49,272 nt of DNA from JBDSZL01 sp039925145 (lineage in GTDB: Bacteria > Acidobacteriota > Vicinamibacteria > Vicinamibacterales > SCN-69-37): NCBI GenBank assembly GCA_039925145.1, contig JBDSZL010000033.1:1-49272 (forward strand). The letters run 5' to 3'. The notes under the pieces were generated by a model. The model did no database searches and was not told where the DNA came from. It was given only the letters and a program-made list of their open reading frames with translations. Position 1 is the stretch's first letter, and each line of letters begins with the position of its first letter. The position numbers and the translations under genes are program-made. This document shows, piece after piece, positions 17,194 through 25,409 of this stretch.

Positions 17194-18185
17194 GTGGCCA
17201 GCCCGGCAGCGTTTTTGAGGTGGCGCCACCACAGGGCGACCTGCTCGGCAGCAGGATAACCAACCACAGTGGAGAGGGCCCGAAGGCTCGCGGGCCCCTC
17301 GGGCAGGAACTGGGGCGTCAGACGCGTGATACGGCCGAACACTTCACCGAAGCGCGCGCGATCGGTCTGATAGAACGGCCGCGCGACGTGCGCGTACACC
17401 TTCACGAGCGCGCGACGTCGATCGTCGTCGAGCGTGCCTTGCGCAAACCAGCGATCGTGCAACTCCGCCGCACTGCGATAGCAGTCGCCGAGGAAGGCCG
17501 ATGGATCACGCCGCGACAGGGAACCTGGCAGGACGCGGTACTTGAGACCGACCTCGGTCACGTGACAGAACCTGGCGCCGTGAAGCGCCGCGTCGAGCAG
17601 GAATCTCGCGTCCTGGATAATCGGCAGGTCCGTGCGCCAGGGGCCGATTCGATCGACCATGGTGCGCCGGTAGAGGACAGCCCCCGGCGGCCACCAGGCA
17701 TCGGTCAGCAGGTCGACGTCTGGTCGCTGCCCCAGGGGTTCGCCGCGAATCTCACCTTCTCTGAACGTGCCGTCCGCCGCTGGCTCCCAGCGGACCCAGC
17801 GTGTCAACGCGACATCTGCCTCTGTCTCACGCAGCATCGCCATGCGAGCCGCCAGGGTGCCCGGCACCAGCAAATCGTCCGCGTCCAGATACTGCAGGAA
17901 CCCGCCACGCGCGGCGGTCGTTCCCGCATTGCGGGCTGCGCTCACACCGAGCGCCGGCTGGCGGATGACGCGGATTCTGGGATCCAGATCTGCGACCTCT
18001 CCGCTGCCGTCGTCTGACCCGTCGTCGACGACAACGACCTCGAGGGTGACTCCAGATTGCGTGAGCACTGACTGCAGCGTCTCGGGTAGCCACCGCGCGG
18101 CATTACGGCACGGAATGATGACTGACACGAGCGTCGATGCGACCGTGGCGATCGCGTCAGCGCGCGGGTCAAAGACGTTCGACAT
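17190..18185 (-). CDS. Glycosyltransferase family 2
   Basis: The 331-residue GT-A enzyme shows STLVSVIIPCRNAARWLPET, then VVVDDGSDDGSGEV and the metal-binding QYLDADDLL. It should be an inverting transferase. The ATG at 18185 has GGTGAG eight bases upstream; a GTG nine bases further up (18194) is the alternative. Both starts lie inside the end of the Wzt gene. Being the first glycosyltransferase after the exporter genes, it could act early or at chain termination, but position alone does not decide this. Confidence 0.87.
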   Translation of the reverse strand: MSNVFDPRADAIATVASTLVSVIIPCRNAARWLPETLQSVLTQSGVTLEVVVVDDGSDDGSGEVADLDPRIRVIRQPALGVSAARNAGTTAARGGFLQYLDADDLLVPGTLAARMAMLRETEADVALTRWVRWEPAADGTFREGEIRGEPLGQRPDVDLLTDAWWPPGAVLYRRTMVDRIGPWRTDLPIIQDARFLLDAALHGARFCHVTEVGLKYRVLPGSLSRRDPSAFLGDCYRSAAELHDRWFAQGTLDDDRRRALVKVYAHVARPFYQTDRARFGEVFGRITRLTPQFLPEGPASLRALSTVVGYPAAEQVALWWRHLKNAAGLAT

Positions 18186-19443
18186 CGGCGGCACTCACCA
18201 GCTGGAGGCGATCGTCGGAAGCCTCGGTCGCAATGTCGAGGTGTGCCGCGATATTCAGCACGCCAGCCCATTCATCCTGTGGATGGGCCACCGGCGGCAC
18301 GTCGAGTCCAAAATCCGGCACTGCGGTCCACTTCTCGAGCAGTCGCCCGCCGGTGAGATTGTTGCCGCCATCGAAGAGCGCCACGCTCAGCCGGTACATC
18401 CCGGGACGCAACGGCAACTGCGGGAGCGTGACGTCGAGCACCGGCGAGCCGGGCTCCAGCTGCAATGGCTCGAACGCCCAGCCTGCGATGACGGCGTCCT
18501 CGTCGTTCAGGATGCTCAGGCCGAAGTGTCCGTTCCGCACCGGCCTGTCGAGGGCGAGGTGTACGCGAATCGTGAAGGGCACGGAGGAGTCCGTCAGCAC
18601 GTGGCCCCCGGTGGCCAACTCCCAGCCACGGAAGCACGGGCCTGTAGCGCCCCCCGGGGTGAGCTGCGTGGAACCGGCTTCGTAGGCACGGATCGTCGGG
18701 CCTGCCGGACCGGCCTCTCGCACACGTCCGCGATCGAGCCAGATGACCGTCTCACACAGCCGTCGAATCTGGCCCATCTGGTGCGACACGAGGAGCACCG
18801 TTCGGCCTTCCATGCTCACGTCTCTCATCTTGCCGAGGCACCGCCGCTGAAACTCCGCGTCGCCCACCGCCAGCACCTCGTCGACGAGGAGAATGTGCGG
18901 CTCGAGGTGCGCGGCCACGGCAAACGCCAGACGCATCTGCATGCCACTCGAGTAGTGCTTCACGGGTGTGTCGATGAAGCGCTCGACACCGGAGAACGCG
19001 ACGATCTCGTCGAACTTGCGGAGAATCTCACGTCGGCGCATGCCAAGAATGGCGCCGTTGACGAACACGTTCTCGCGGCCGGTCAACTCGGGGTGGAACC
19101 CGGTGCCCACTTCGAGCAGCGATCCCACTCGACCTCGGACGACGGCGTGTCCGGTGGTGGGCTCGGTGATGCGAGACAGAATTTTGAGGAGGGTGCTCTT
19201 GCCTGACCCGTTCCGCCCGATGATGCCGACCACCTCGCCGTCGGCAATCTCGAACCCGACATCGCGTAACGCCCAGAGGATGTCCGGACCGGCAGCGCCA
19301 GGAGCCGGGCCCGTACCCCGACGCAGTGCGCGCAGCGGCGTCCGCACGGCGTTCACGATCACATCGCGCAGCGTGCCGTAGGGTGCCCGCTGCCCCAGCA
19401 CGTACTGCTTGCCGAGGCCCTCGACGCTGATGGCGACGCTCAT
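18169..19443 (-). CDS. wzt: O-antigen ABC exporter ATPase, Wzt-like with C-terminal glycan-binding domain
   Basis: The 424-residue ATPase powers export of lipid-linked polysaccharide through the Wzm channel. It has the Walker A motif GRNGSGKST, signature YSSGMQMRLAFAVA, Walker B HILLVDEVLAVGD and switch histidine VSHQ. About 160 residues follow the ATPase and form a predicted beta-sandwich (Wzt_C type). In E. coli O8/O9a this domain binds the capped non-reducing end of the polymer before export. Its presence suggests that this polymer carries a recognised terminal modification. It lies 3 bases after the permease gene. Confidence 0.92.
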   Translation of the reverse strand: MSVAISVEGLGKQYVLGQRAPYGTLRDVIVNAVRTPLRALRRGTGPAPGAAGPDILWALRDVGFEIADGEVVGIIGRNGSGKSTLLKILSRITEPTTGHAVVRGRVGSLLEVGTGFHPELTGRENVFVNGAILGMRRREILRKFDEIVAFSGVERFIDTPVKHYSSGMQMRLAFAVAAHLEPHILLVDEVLAVGDAEFQRRCLGKMRDVSMEGRTVLLVSHQMGQIRRLCETVIWLDRGRVREAGPAGPTIRAYEAGSTQLTPGGATGPCFRGWELATGGHVLTDSSVPFTIRVHLALDRPVRNGHFGLSILNDEDAVIAGWAFEPLQLEPGSPVLDVTLPQLPLRPGMYRLSVALFDGGNNLTGGRLLEKWTAVPDFGLDVPPVAHPQDEWAGVLNIAAHLDIATEASDDRLQLVSAADVERL

Positions 19444-19446
19444 CGG

Positions 19447-20301
19447 TTACACCACATCCGCAAAGGTGCGCTCGGTCCGCCGGAAGTACAACAGCCCGCT
19501 GACGAGAATCACGAGAACAGCGATGGCCGAGACGCCGAGCGTCGCCTGGGGCGAGGGGCCGCCGACGAGCGCCCACCGGAACCCGTCCACCACACCCACC
19601 ATGGGATTGAGGGCGTAGACGCCGCGCCAGGCCTCTGGCACGAGCGCGCTTGGATACACCACCGGCGTCGCGATGAGCCAGAGCTGCGTGAGAAAGGGCA
19701 ACGTGTAGCGGATGTCTCGATAGCGCACGTTCAACGCCGACAGCCAGAGGCCCACGGCAATCGCGACAGCGACAGCAAAGATGGCCCACAGCGGCACGGT
19801 CAGCGCCGCCCATCCGGGTGCGATGCCGTAGTAGGCCATCAACAGGAGCAGCACGACGAACGACACGGCGAAATCAGCGAGTCCCATGCAGACAGCCGCG
19901 ATGGGCATGAGCAGCCGGGGGAAATACACCTTGGTGAGCAGCCGTTGATTGGCCACCACGCTGTTGCTGGATTCTGTGAGTGCGAACGCAAAGAGCTGCC
20001 ATGGCATGAGTGCGCAGTAGACCAGCACGGGATAGGGCACACCACCGGTCGGAATCTTCGCGAGCTTGCCGAAGAAGATGCTGAACACCACCATGGTGAA
20101 GAAGGGCTGCATCACAGCCCATGCGACGCCGAGCGCGGTCTGTTTGTACCGCACCTTCACGTCACGCCACACCATGAAGTACAGGAGCTCGCGATACTCC
20201 CACAGTTCACCCAGGCGCACGGGAATCCACCCGTGTGCTGGTGCAATGCGATAGACCGGCAGCTCGGTTGAATGCGCTGGATTGGTAGAGGAGACCGACA
20301 T
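19447..20301 (-). CDS. wzm: O-antigen ABC exporter permease, Wzm-like
   Basis: This 284-residue ABC-2 type membrane protein has about six transmembrane segments. The conserved cytoplasmic entry FMVWRDVKVRYKQTALGVAW precedes the first helix, and QPFFTMVVFSIFFGKLAKIP follows. Together with Wzt it moves lipid-linked glycan across the inner membrane. The ATG is at 20301. A perfect 12-base-arm inverted repeat lies just 13 bases upstream, with no clear Shine-Dalgarno site, so translation may depend on RNA structure. Confidence 0.92.
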   Translation of the reverse strand: MSVSSTNPAHSTELPVYRIAPAHGWIPVRLGELWEYRELLYFMVWRDVKVRYKQTALGVAWAVMQPFFTMVVFSIFFGKLAKIPTGGVPYPVLVYCALMPWQLFAFALTESSNSVVANQRLLTKVYFPRLLMPIAAVCMGLADFAVSFVVLLLLMAYYGIAPGWAALTVPLWAIFAVAVAIAVGLWLSALNVRYRDIRYTLPFLTQLWLIATPVVYPSALVPEAWRGVYALNPMVGVVDGFRWALVGGPSPQATLGVSAIAVLVILVSGLLYFRRTERTFADVV

Positions 20302-20314
20302 GGAGGGAGCCCCC

Positions 20315-20340
20315 CGCCTCGTCTGAGATCAGACGAGGCG
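20315..20340 (-). promoter_or_regulatory. Strong hairpin before the wzm start
   Basis: CGCCTCGTCTGA and its exact reverse complement are separated by two bases. The transcript would form a stem of about 10 to 11 pairs with a small loop, ending 13 bases before the wzm ATG. There is no T-run after it on the minus strand, so it does not look like a simple intrinsic terminator. Attenuation, mRNA processing or translational control are possible. Confidence 0.7.
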
Positions 20341-20368
20341 AGACCGAAGATGGCGCGTGTACGAATGA

Positions 20369-20386
20369 GCGGCCGCGGGAGGCCGC
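20369..20386 (-). promoter_or_regulatory. Second hairpin after the Wzc-like gene
   Basis: GCGGCC and GGCCGC flank a six-base loop, 17 bases after the stop of the Wzc-like gene on the transcribed strand. It is GC-only and has no following T-run. With the longer hairpin at 20315-20340 it forms a tandem pair within the 101-base gap between the autokinase and permease genes. Confidence 0.5.
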
Positions 20387-20402
20387 AGGGCGGGAGACGG
20401 CA

Positions 20403-22643
20403 CTAGACGCGCTTGGGAGCGCGCTGATAGTAGGTTCCGTATTCCTTCCGGTAGTACGGCGCGTAGTAGTACGAGTGCCGTTGGATGTGAACCCGGTTGA
20501 GCACGCCGCCGACGAACTTGGCCCCGGCCTCGCGCAACTGATCGACGGCCGTGGCCGCCGTCTGGCGCGGCGTCATCTCGGAGCCGACGACGAACAGCAC
20601 GCCGACTGACGCATGCGAGAGGATGGCCGCGTCGGTGACCGGCATGACCGGCGGCGCGTCGATCACGACCCAGTCGTACGACTTCTTCAACTCGGTGAAC
20701 AGGTCCCTGAACTTCGGGGAGCCGAGCAGTTCCGCCGGGTTCGGCGGAATGTGACCGGCGGCCAGTACCCAGAGGTTCTCGGCGGAAGTCGGTCTCGCCG
20801 CTTGCGCCACCGAGACCTCGCCGATGAGCACATTGGACAGGCCGGGCTCCTGTGGCCGGCCAAGGGCTTCGTGCATGCGCGGGCGGCGCATGTCGGCGTC
20901 GATCACCAGCGTCCGCAGACCCGCCTGCGCCAGCGTGATCGCCAGGCTGCTGGCCACGAGCGTCTTGCCCTCGCCAGGCCCGGTGCTGGTGACGACAACG
21001 GCGCGCCCGCCTTCTTCGGCGGAAGAGAACAACAGGCTGGTACGCAGAGAACGAATCGCCTCTGAAAAGTTGGGCGGGACGTCCCCACTCAGCATGGGCA
21101 CTTCGCCGCCGCCATCCGCGCCAGGCACCGCGGGAATCATGCCGAGGAGCGGCAGCCCGAGATACGTCTTGATCTCGTCGGGCAGTTTGATGCGGCTGTC
21201 GAAATACTCGACGCCGAAGGCCAGCCCCAGGGCCATCATGAGCCCGAGAAAGGCGGCGGTCATCAAGTCGCGACGCGTCTGCGGCAGGATGGGATACTGC
21301 GGCACCTCGGCCCGGTCGATCACCTGCACGTTGCTACCCTGGAACTCGCTCGAGACCGTGTTCTCTTTCGAGTGCTGCAGCAGATTCTGATACAGCTCCC
21401 GGTTGCCGGCGGCCTCGCGCTCGAGGACGGCATACTCCATCTGTTGCCGATCCACACCGATGGCTTCGCCCTTCTGGGCTTCGAGCGTATGCTGCAAGCC
21501 CTCTTCGCGCGCGACAGCGGTACGGTAGCTGCTCTCGACGCCCTGGACGACCTTCTCAATCTCGACCCCCAGCTTGGCGTCGATGTCGGTGATCTGCTTC
21601 TGCACATTCATCATCGGCGGCGCGTTCTCGCCAAACCGCGAGGCGAGCTGTGCGCGTTCTTTCTCGAGCGCGGCCTTGTCGCCCTTGAGCTTCTGCACGA
21701 ACTCGTTGCTCATGACGGCGGGAAATGACTCGGACTGGCCCTTTTGCTTCAGGACCTTCAGCTGGGTGAATTCCGCTTCGCGATCGAGGCGCTCGATGCG
21801 CGCTTTGACGTACTCGCCATTGACGGCGGTCAGCTTCTGCACCGCGATGTTCTGCTTGTCGTCGACCGAGACCGTCCGGTTCTGCTCCTTGTATTCCTGG
21901 AGCCGCCGCTCGCTGACTTCAACGCTCTTGCGCTGTTCCTCGAGCTGCGTCTGGAGCCACTGGTTGGTCTCCTTCGATCCCTCGAAGCGGCTCTGCACCG
22001 TTTGCAGGTTGTATTGCGTGGCGAGCTCGTTGACCGCGCGCGCAGCGTAGGCTGGGTCGGCCGAGCGGAACCGAAGATCCACGAGCAGCGAATTACGGAT
22101 CGGCAGCACGGTCAACTGCCCGAGAAACCCGTCCACTCGACCGCCGAGCGCCACATCCTCCGCTTCGGCTGCACCAGCGGGAGCGGCCTGCGGCGCCGGC
22201 GCGCTCTTGACCAGCGACAGGACGCCGGACACGGCGGCGTTAGCCAGACCCGTCAGGCTGAACGAGAACGAAGGACCCGCGGGCACCTTCTCGACCTGAC
22301 CGGCCGTGGCCAGGGCCTGTACCGTCCGCAGCGCCAGCGCACGGCTCTGCAGAATCTTGTACTGGGTCGGATAGAAGTCGTCGTTGTACCAGGACTGCCG
22401 CTCCTGCAGCACGTTGTTGATCGAGGTTGCGCGGCGGGCGTCCTTCTCAATCAGCAGCTGGGTGCGCGCCTCGTAGATGGGCACCGTCCGCAGGCTGCTC
22501 AGCGCGCCCGACAGAAACAGCACCAGAAAGCCAGGAATGGCAATCCAGCGCCGCTTGTACAGGATTCGCAAATAGTCCGTCGGATGGCGTTTGGCAGTCG
22601 CGTGCCGGGCTGAGGCAGCGGAGGGAGCTGACGAAGTGGTCAT
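20403..22643 (-). CDS. Wzc-like polysaccharide co-polymerase and tyrosine autokinase
   Basis: The 746-residue protein controls polymer length and export. It has a Wzz-type N-terminal membrane segment (near residues 29-52), then a long coiled-coil periplasmic region (about 220-440) rich in Glu and Gln. A second membrane segment (TAAFLGLMMALGLAFGVEYF) precedes a C-terminal BY-kinase domain. The kinase has Walker A STGPGEGKT, Walker A' LVIDADMRRP and Walker B WVVIDAPPV. The last 25 residues hold eight tyrosines (YYYAPYY, EYGTYY), the expected autophosphorylation cluster. No matching phosphatase gene is seen in the window. PCP-2a proteins like this normally serve Wzy-dependent systems. Confidence 0.93.
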   Translation of the reverse strand: MTTSSAPSAASARHATAKRHPTDYLRILYKRRWIAIPGFLVLFLSGALSSLRTVPIYEARTQLLIEKDARRATSINNVLQERQSWYNDDFYPTQYKILQSRALALRTVQALATAGQVEKVPAGPSFSFSLTGLANAAVSGVLSLVKSAPAPQAAPAGAAEAEDVALGGRVDGFLGQLTVLPIRNSLLVDLRFRSADPAYAARAVNELATQYNLQTVQSRFEGSKETNQWLQTQLEEQRKSVEVSERRLQEYKEQNRTVSVDDKQNIAVQKLTAVNGEYVKARIERLDREAEFTQLKVLKQKGQSESFPAVMSNEFVQKLKGDKAALEKERAQLASRFGENAPPMMNVQKQITDIDAKLGVEIEKVVQGVESSYRTAVAREEGLQHTLEAQKGEAIGVDRQQMEYAVLEREAAGNRELYQNLLQHSKENTVSSEFQGSNVQVIDRAEVPQYPILPQTRRDLMTAAFLGLMMALGLAFGVEYFDSRIKLPDEIKTYLGLPLLGMIPAVPGADGGGEVPMLSGDVPPNFSEAIRSLRTSLLFSSAEEGGRAVVVTSTGPGEGKTLVASSLAITLAQAGLRTLVIDADMRRPRMHEALGRPQEPGLSNVLIGEVSVAQAARPTSAENLWVLAAGHIPPNPAELLGSPKFRDLFTELKKSYDWVVIDAPPVMPVTDAAILSHASVGVLFVVGSEMTPRQTAATAVDQLREAGAKFVGGVLNRVHIQRHSYYYAPYYRKEYGTYYQRAPKRV

Positions 22644-22654
22644 GGGTATGGGGC

Positions 22655-23455
22655 CTAGAAGATTCGCGCGTTCACGATGATGGTGTCACCCGGCTTCACC
22701 AGCGTTTCCATGGTGACCGCCTTTACTTCGACCGGCTTTTCCTTGCCTGGGAACGGCCGCAGGATCTTGATGCCCCGGGTGGAGCCCTTTTCGGTGACTC
22801 CGCCGGCCAGCGCAAGCGCCTGGCGCAGATTGGTGCCGGTCTCGATGCTGTAGCCGTTGGGGGCTCGCACCTCGCCGGAGATGAACACCTGCTGGGCCTT
22901 CTTGACGAAGACCTGATCCCCGTCCTGCAGAAGAATGTTGCCGCGCAGGTTGCCGGCCTCGAGCTCGCGCAGGTTCACGGCCAGCTGCTCGTCGCCGCGC
23001 ACGACCAGCACTTCGTCGGACGCTTCAGGTCGGCGGCCCCCGGCGCGAATGACCGCGTCGAGCACGCTGATCTGGCCCGCGAACGTAATGGCACCCTGTG
23101 TCGTCACGGCGCCGCTCACCGTGACCCGTTTATTGGCCGTCTCCTGGAAGTCGATTGACACCTGGGGGTTGACGAGGAAGCCTCCGTCGCGGAGCCGCTT
23201 GGCCAGCTCGGTCTCGAGCTCGTGGGGTGTCAGGCCGGCCACTTTCAGCTTCGCGCCGATCCAGGGAAAGTCGAGCACGCCTTCCACATCGATGGAGTAC
23301 TGGCGGGTGAGCTCATCGACGCCCCAGACGGTGATCTTGATTTGATCCCGAGCGCTCAATCGCGGCACTGCCGACTGTTGAGCCTTCGCGCTGCCGCCCG
23401 CGATCAGCGCCGCCAGCACGAAGACACCTACCCGGCCGAAAAAGTTAGAAGCCAT
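22655..23455 (-). CDS. Wza-like polysaccharide export protein with SLBB domain
   Basis: The 266-residue secreted protein belongs to the outer-membrane polysaccharide export (OPX) family. A signal peptide (residues 1 to about 25, ending GGSAKAQ) has no lipobox cysteine. The Poly_export domain follows (RLSARDQIKITVWGVDEL, then GVLDFPWIGAKLKV). One SLBB-type domain is clear (VFISGEVRAPNGYSIETG), and the VTVSGAVTTQG segment probably forms a second. It is shorter than Wza (about 380 residues) and lacks the C-terminal helix that forms the Wza outer-membrane pore. The beta-barrel gene just upstream may supply the outer-membrane channel. It overlaps that gene by 11 bases. Confidence 0.9.
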   Translation of the reverse strand: MASNFFGRVGVFVLAALIAGGSAKAQQSAVPRLSARDQIKITVWGVDELTRQYSIDVEGVLDFPWIGAKLKVAGLTPHELETELAKRLRDGGFLVNPQVSIDFQETANKRVTVSGAVTTQGAITFAGQISVLDAVIRAGGRRPEASDEVLVVRGDEQLAVNLRELEAGNLRGNILLQDGDQVFVKKAQQVFISGEVRAPNGYSIETGTNLRQALALAGGVTEKGSTRGIKILRPFPGKEKPVEVKAVTMETLVKPGDTIIVNARIF

Positions 23456-24668
23456 ACGTCACAGTTCCCCCCACGCGCGCTCCCGAGTAGTTCCGTGCAG
23501 TCATGATCGATCGCCGTTCCACATGCGCGATGTCCACTCCGAGACGCATGGCCGATCGCAGGTGCCGGCCCAGTCCCGCGCCGTAGACCACCACGCGATC
23601 GCGGCGCTCCACCGGCGCCGGGCCGGCTTCGCCGGTTCTCACGATCGCCTGGTAGTCGAGGACGCTACGGCCTGCCCGTGCGACGACATCCCACGACGTG
23701 CCGATGGCCTGCGTGACGGACAGCTCGCCGCCGGTCAGCAGAAAATACGGCTGGGCCTCCTCGATGGAGTAGTCGAGGTCGCGAGTCAGCCGCACGCTCA
23801 GGCGCGTGAGCTCGCGGAGCACGTAACCGGCGTCGACCTCAGCCACCACACCTGTGAACCGCGGCAGCATCGGGTCGTCGCCCGTAAATCGGCGGACCCC
23901 GACAAACCCCTTGCCCGAAATCAGCGCCGCCGGCTTGAGCTCGAAGCCGGGAACCACGCTGATGCTTCGGCTATCACGCAGACTCGCCTGTCCAAATCGC
24001 GTGCGTCCTGCGGCGGTCCGCAGCACGAACGTCGTGAGCGGCGTCAGGCGGTAGCGGAGCGATGCCTTGGCCTGCCGTTCGGTGCGATCGAGGACGTTCG
24101 CAATCTGCACGTCGCCCGAGTCACCCTGCGCAAACGACAGTCGCCGCTCACCCGCTTCGAGGACCACTTCCAGCCGCGCGCCAGGATTCAGCGTGATTCC
24201 CGCGCCGGCGCGCCGCACGTGCTGGCGAACCCGCGTATCGATTTCGAGATTTGGCCGCTGCCGGGTCTGGACGTATCCGAAATCGAGCCACGGCACCGCA
24301 CGTGCCAGCCCGAGTTCAACTCGTCCTTCCTGGCTGAGGTCGAACGACCTCTGGCGGGCTGCTCGTCGGAAGTACGTCCACCCGCCGGTGGTCACCGAGC
24401 TGATCGTGCCGCGGCCCACGCGAAGCCAGGCGTCAGCGCTGGGGACGACGTGCGCGGTGAAGTCGCGCTGAGGAGTGGCGGCGTCGTTGAACACGTTGGT
24501 GTCGACGCCCATGTCGCGCAGCGCGAACTTGGGATCGAGGGCGAGCGGCCCGTAATGGATGCGGGCGTTGGCCGCCGCTGCCTGGGCAGCGGTGGTCTGC
24601 GCGGCCGCCACAGCGGCCGGGACGAGCGCCGTGAGGCACCCGAGAACGCAAAGGATTTTATGAGACAC
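23445..24668 (-). CDS. Outer-membrane beta-barrel protein of the polysaccharide locus
   Basis: The 407-residue protein has a signal peptide (LTALVPAAVAAAQ) followed by a small linker. The rest alternates hydrophobic and polar residues in about a dozen or more predicted beta strands. It ends with Phe (VGGTVTYGF), the usual terminal residue for Bam-dependent barrels. The mature start IHYGPLALDPKFALRDMGVDTNVFND is typical of BBP2-like barrels found beside exopolysaccharide export genes. Because the neighbouring OPX protein lacks its own pore helix, this barrel could be the outer-membrane conduit; that is inference. Confidence 0.8.
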   Translation of the reverse strand: MSHKILCVLGCLTALVPAAVAAAQTTAAQAAAANARIHYGPLALDPKFALRDMGVDTNVFNDAATPQRDFTAHVVPSADAWLRVGRGTISSVTTGGWTYFRRAARQRSFDLSQEGRVELGLARAVPWLDFGYVQTRQRPNLEIDTRVRQHVRRAGAGITLNPGARLEVVLEAGERRLSFAQGDSGDVQIANVLDRTERQAKASLRYRLTPLTTFVLRTAAGRTRFGQASLRDSRSISVVPGFELKPAALISGKGFVGVRRFTGDDPMLPRFTGVVAEVDAGYVLRELTRLSVRLTRDLDYSIEEAQPYFLLTGGELSVTQAIGTSWDVVARAGRSVLDYQAIVRTGEAGPAPVERRDRVVVYGAGLGRHLRSAMRLGVDIAHVERRSIMTARNYSGARVGGTVTYGF

Positions 24669-24743
24669 GGGAACCGCTGTTGGCCTGCGCTCGCGAACAC
24701 CCGGGATGGGTGGCTTGAGCGCGGCCTGACGTGAAGATCGAGC

Positions 24744-24775
24744 GAGAAACGAGCGCCGCCGAAGCGGCGACGCTC
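24744..24775 (-). terminator. Probable intrinsic terminator of the small secreted-protein gene
   Basis: On the minus strand, two 5-pair helices separated by one mismatch (GAGCG/CGCTC outer, CGCCG/CGGCG inner) enclose a 3-base loop and are followed by GTTTCTC. It lies 20 bases after the stop of the small secreted-protein gene and before the beta-barrel gene. The short T-tract makes it a partial terminator that could meter read-through into the export genes. Confidence 0.55.
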
Positions 24776-24794
24776 GCAGGTGGTCGCGCCTGGC

Positions 24795-25226
24795 TTACTG
24801 GCTGGCGCTGCGCGTGGCGACGGCGACGGCCGCGGCCGTGCCGGCGGCGGCCGTCAACAGCCACAGGGCCGCTGGCGTCTTGCCGCACGAGATGTTCACA
24901 TCTGTCTTGCTGGTGAGCCCCGTGCTCAGCGCGTAGGGACCCTCGGTGCAAATCACCTTGCCCTGCTTGGTGAGCTCCACGAGCAGCTTCCGGGACAGCT
25001 GGACGTTGTTGAAGGAAAACTGCGCCTGCGCTGACAGCGCGACCGTTCCTACGACCTGTCCGGTGCTTGGGTCGCGCAACTGGACCGAGTACTCGGTATA
25101 GGGCTGTCGTGCTTCGTCCGTGGCTCTGCCGGCGAGAACGCCATTCGCCTGCTGCGCGAGCGCTGGGGAGATTCCAAATGCGAGCAGCGTTGCGAGACTT
25201 GCCGCCAAAATCCGTCGGGTGGCCAT
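24795..25226 (-). CDS. Small secreted protein of unknown function with C-terminal hydrophobic segment
   Basis: The 143-residue protein has a clear signal peptide (ILAASLATLLAFGISPALAQ). Its middle part (GVLAGRATDEARQPYTEYSV onwards) looks like a small Ig-like or carboxypeptidase-regulatory-like beta-sandwich. Two cysteines, Cys96 and Cys116, could form a disulphide. The end is a hydrophobic helix (ALWLLTAAAGTAAAVAVATR) with a short basic tail, so it may be membrane anchored. No PEP motif precedes that helix, so it is not an exosortase substrate. AGAGGG lies about 10 bases before the ATG. It sits between the regulator and the export genes and may assemble with them. Function not recognised. 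Confidence 0.75.
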   Translation of the reverse strand: MATRRILAASLATLLAFGISPALAQQANGVLAGRATDEARQPYTEYSVQLRDPSTGQVVGTVALSAQAQFSFNNVQLSRKLLVELTKQGKVICTEGPYALSTGLTSKTDVNISCGKTPAALWLLTAAAGTAAAVAVATRSASQ

Positions 25227-25306
25227 GTTCTTATTGCCCTCTCATGCTTCGTCGCACCGGAACGGCGCGACGTCGACCCTGTTACGGGTCACTGAACGTA
25301 GATGCG

Positions 25307-25335
25307 ATCTTCGGGCACGGCCGATCTCCTGTCAA
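25307..25335 (-). promoter_or_regulatory. Possible sigma-70 promoter for the secreted-protein/export genes
   Basis: On the minus strand a perfect TTGACA (25335-25330) is followed, after 17 bases, by GAAGAT (25312-25307), which matches the -10 consensus at only three positions. It is located 81 bases before the ATG at 25226. The -35 is convincing and the -10 is poor, which suggests an activated promoter if it is used. Confidence 0.35.
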
Positions 25336-25409
25336 GGAGTGGGCAATCCAAAATGTATCGAAATCTCAAGGGAAAAGTGCCATTTCTGATACAGCGGCCA
25401 AACATGCGG

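Noticed and set aside
17767..19206. Plus-strand open frame of 479 codons opposite the Wzt and GT2 genes
   Set aside because: Composition is Arg/His/Val-rich without any domain motif, and it lies antisense to two genes with clear family signatures. It is a GC-rich shadow frame.
24795..25226. PEP-CTERM or other exosortase sorting signal on the small secreted protein
   Set aside because: There is a C-terminal hydrophobic helix and a basic tail, but no Pro-Glu-Pro motif before it, and no exosortase gene in the window.
25360..25390. TGGCAC followed by TTGA on the minus strand upstream of the secreted-protein gene, resembling a sigma-54 site
   Set aside because: The gap between the two elements is seven bases rather than five and the -12 lacks GC, so the strict sigma-54 spacing is not met.
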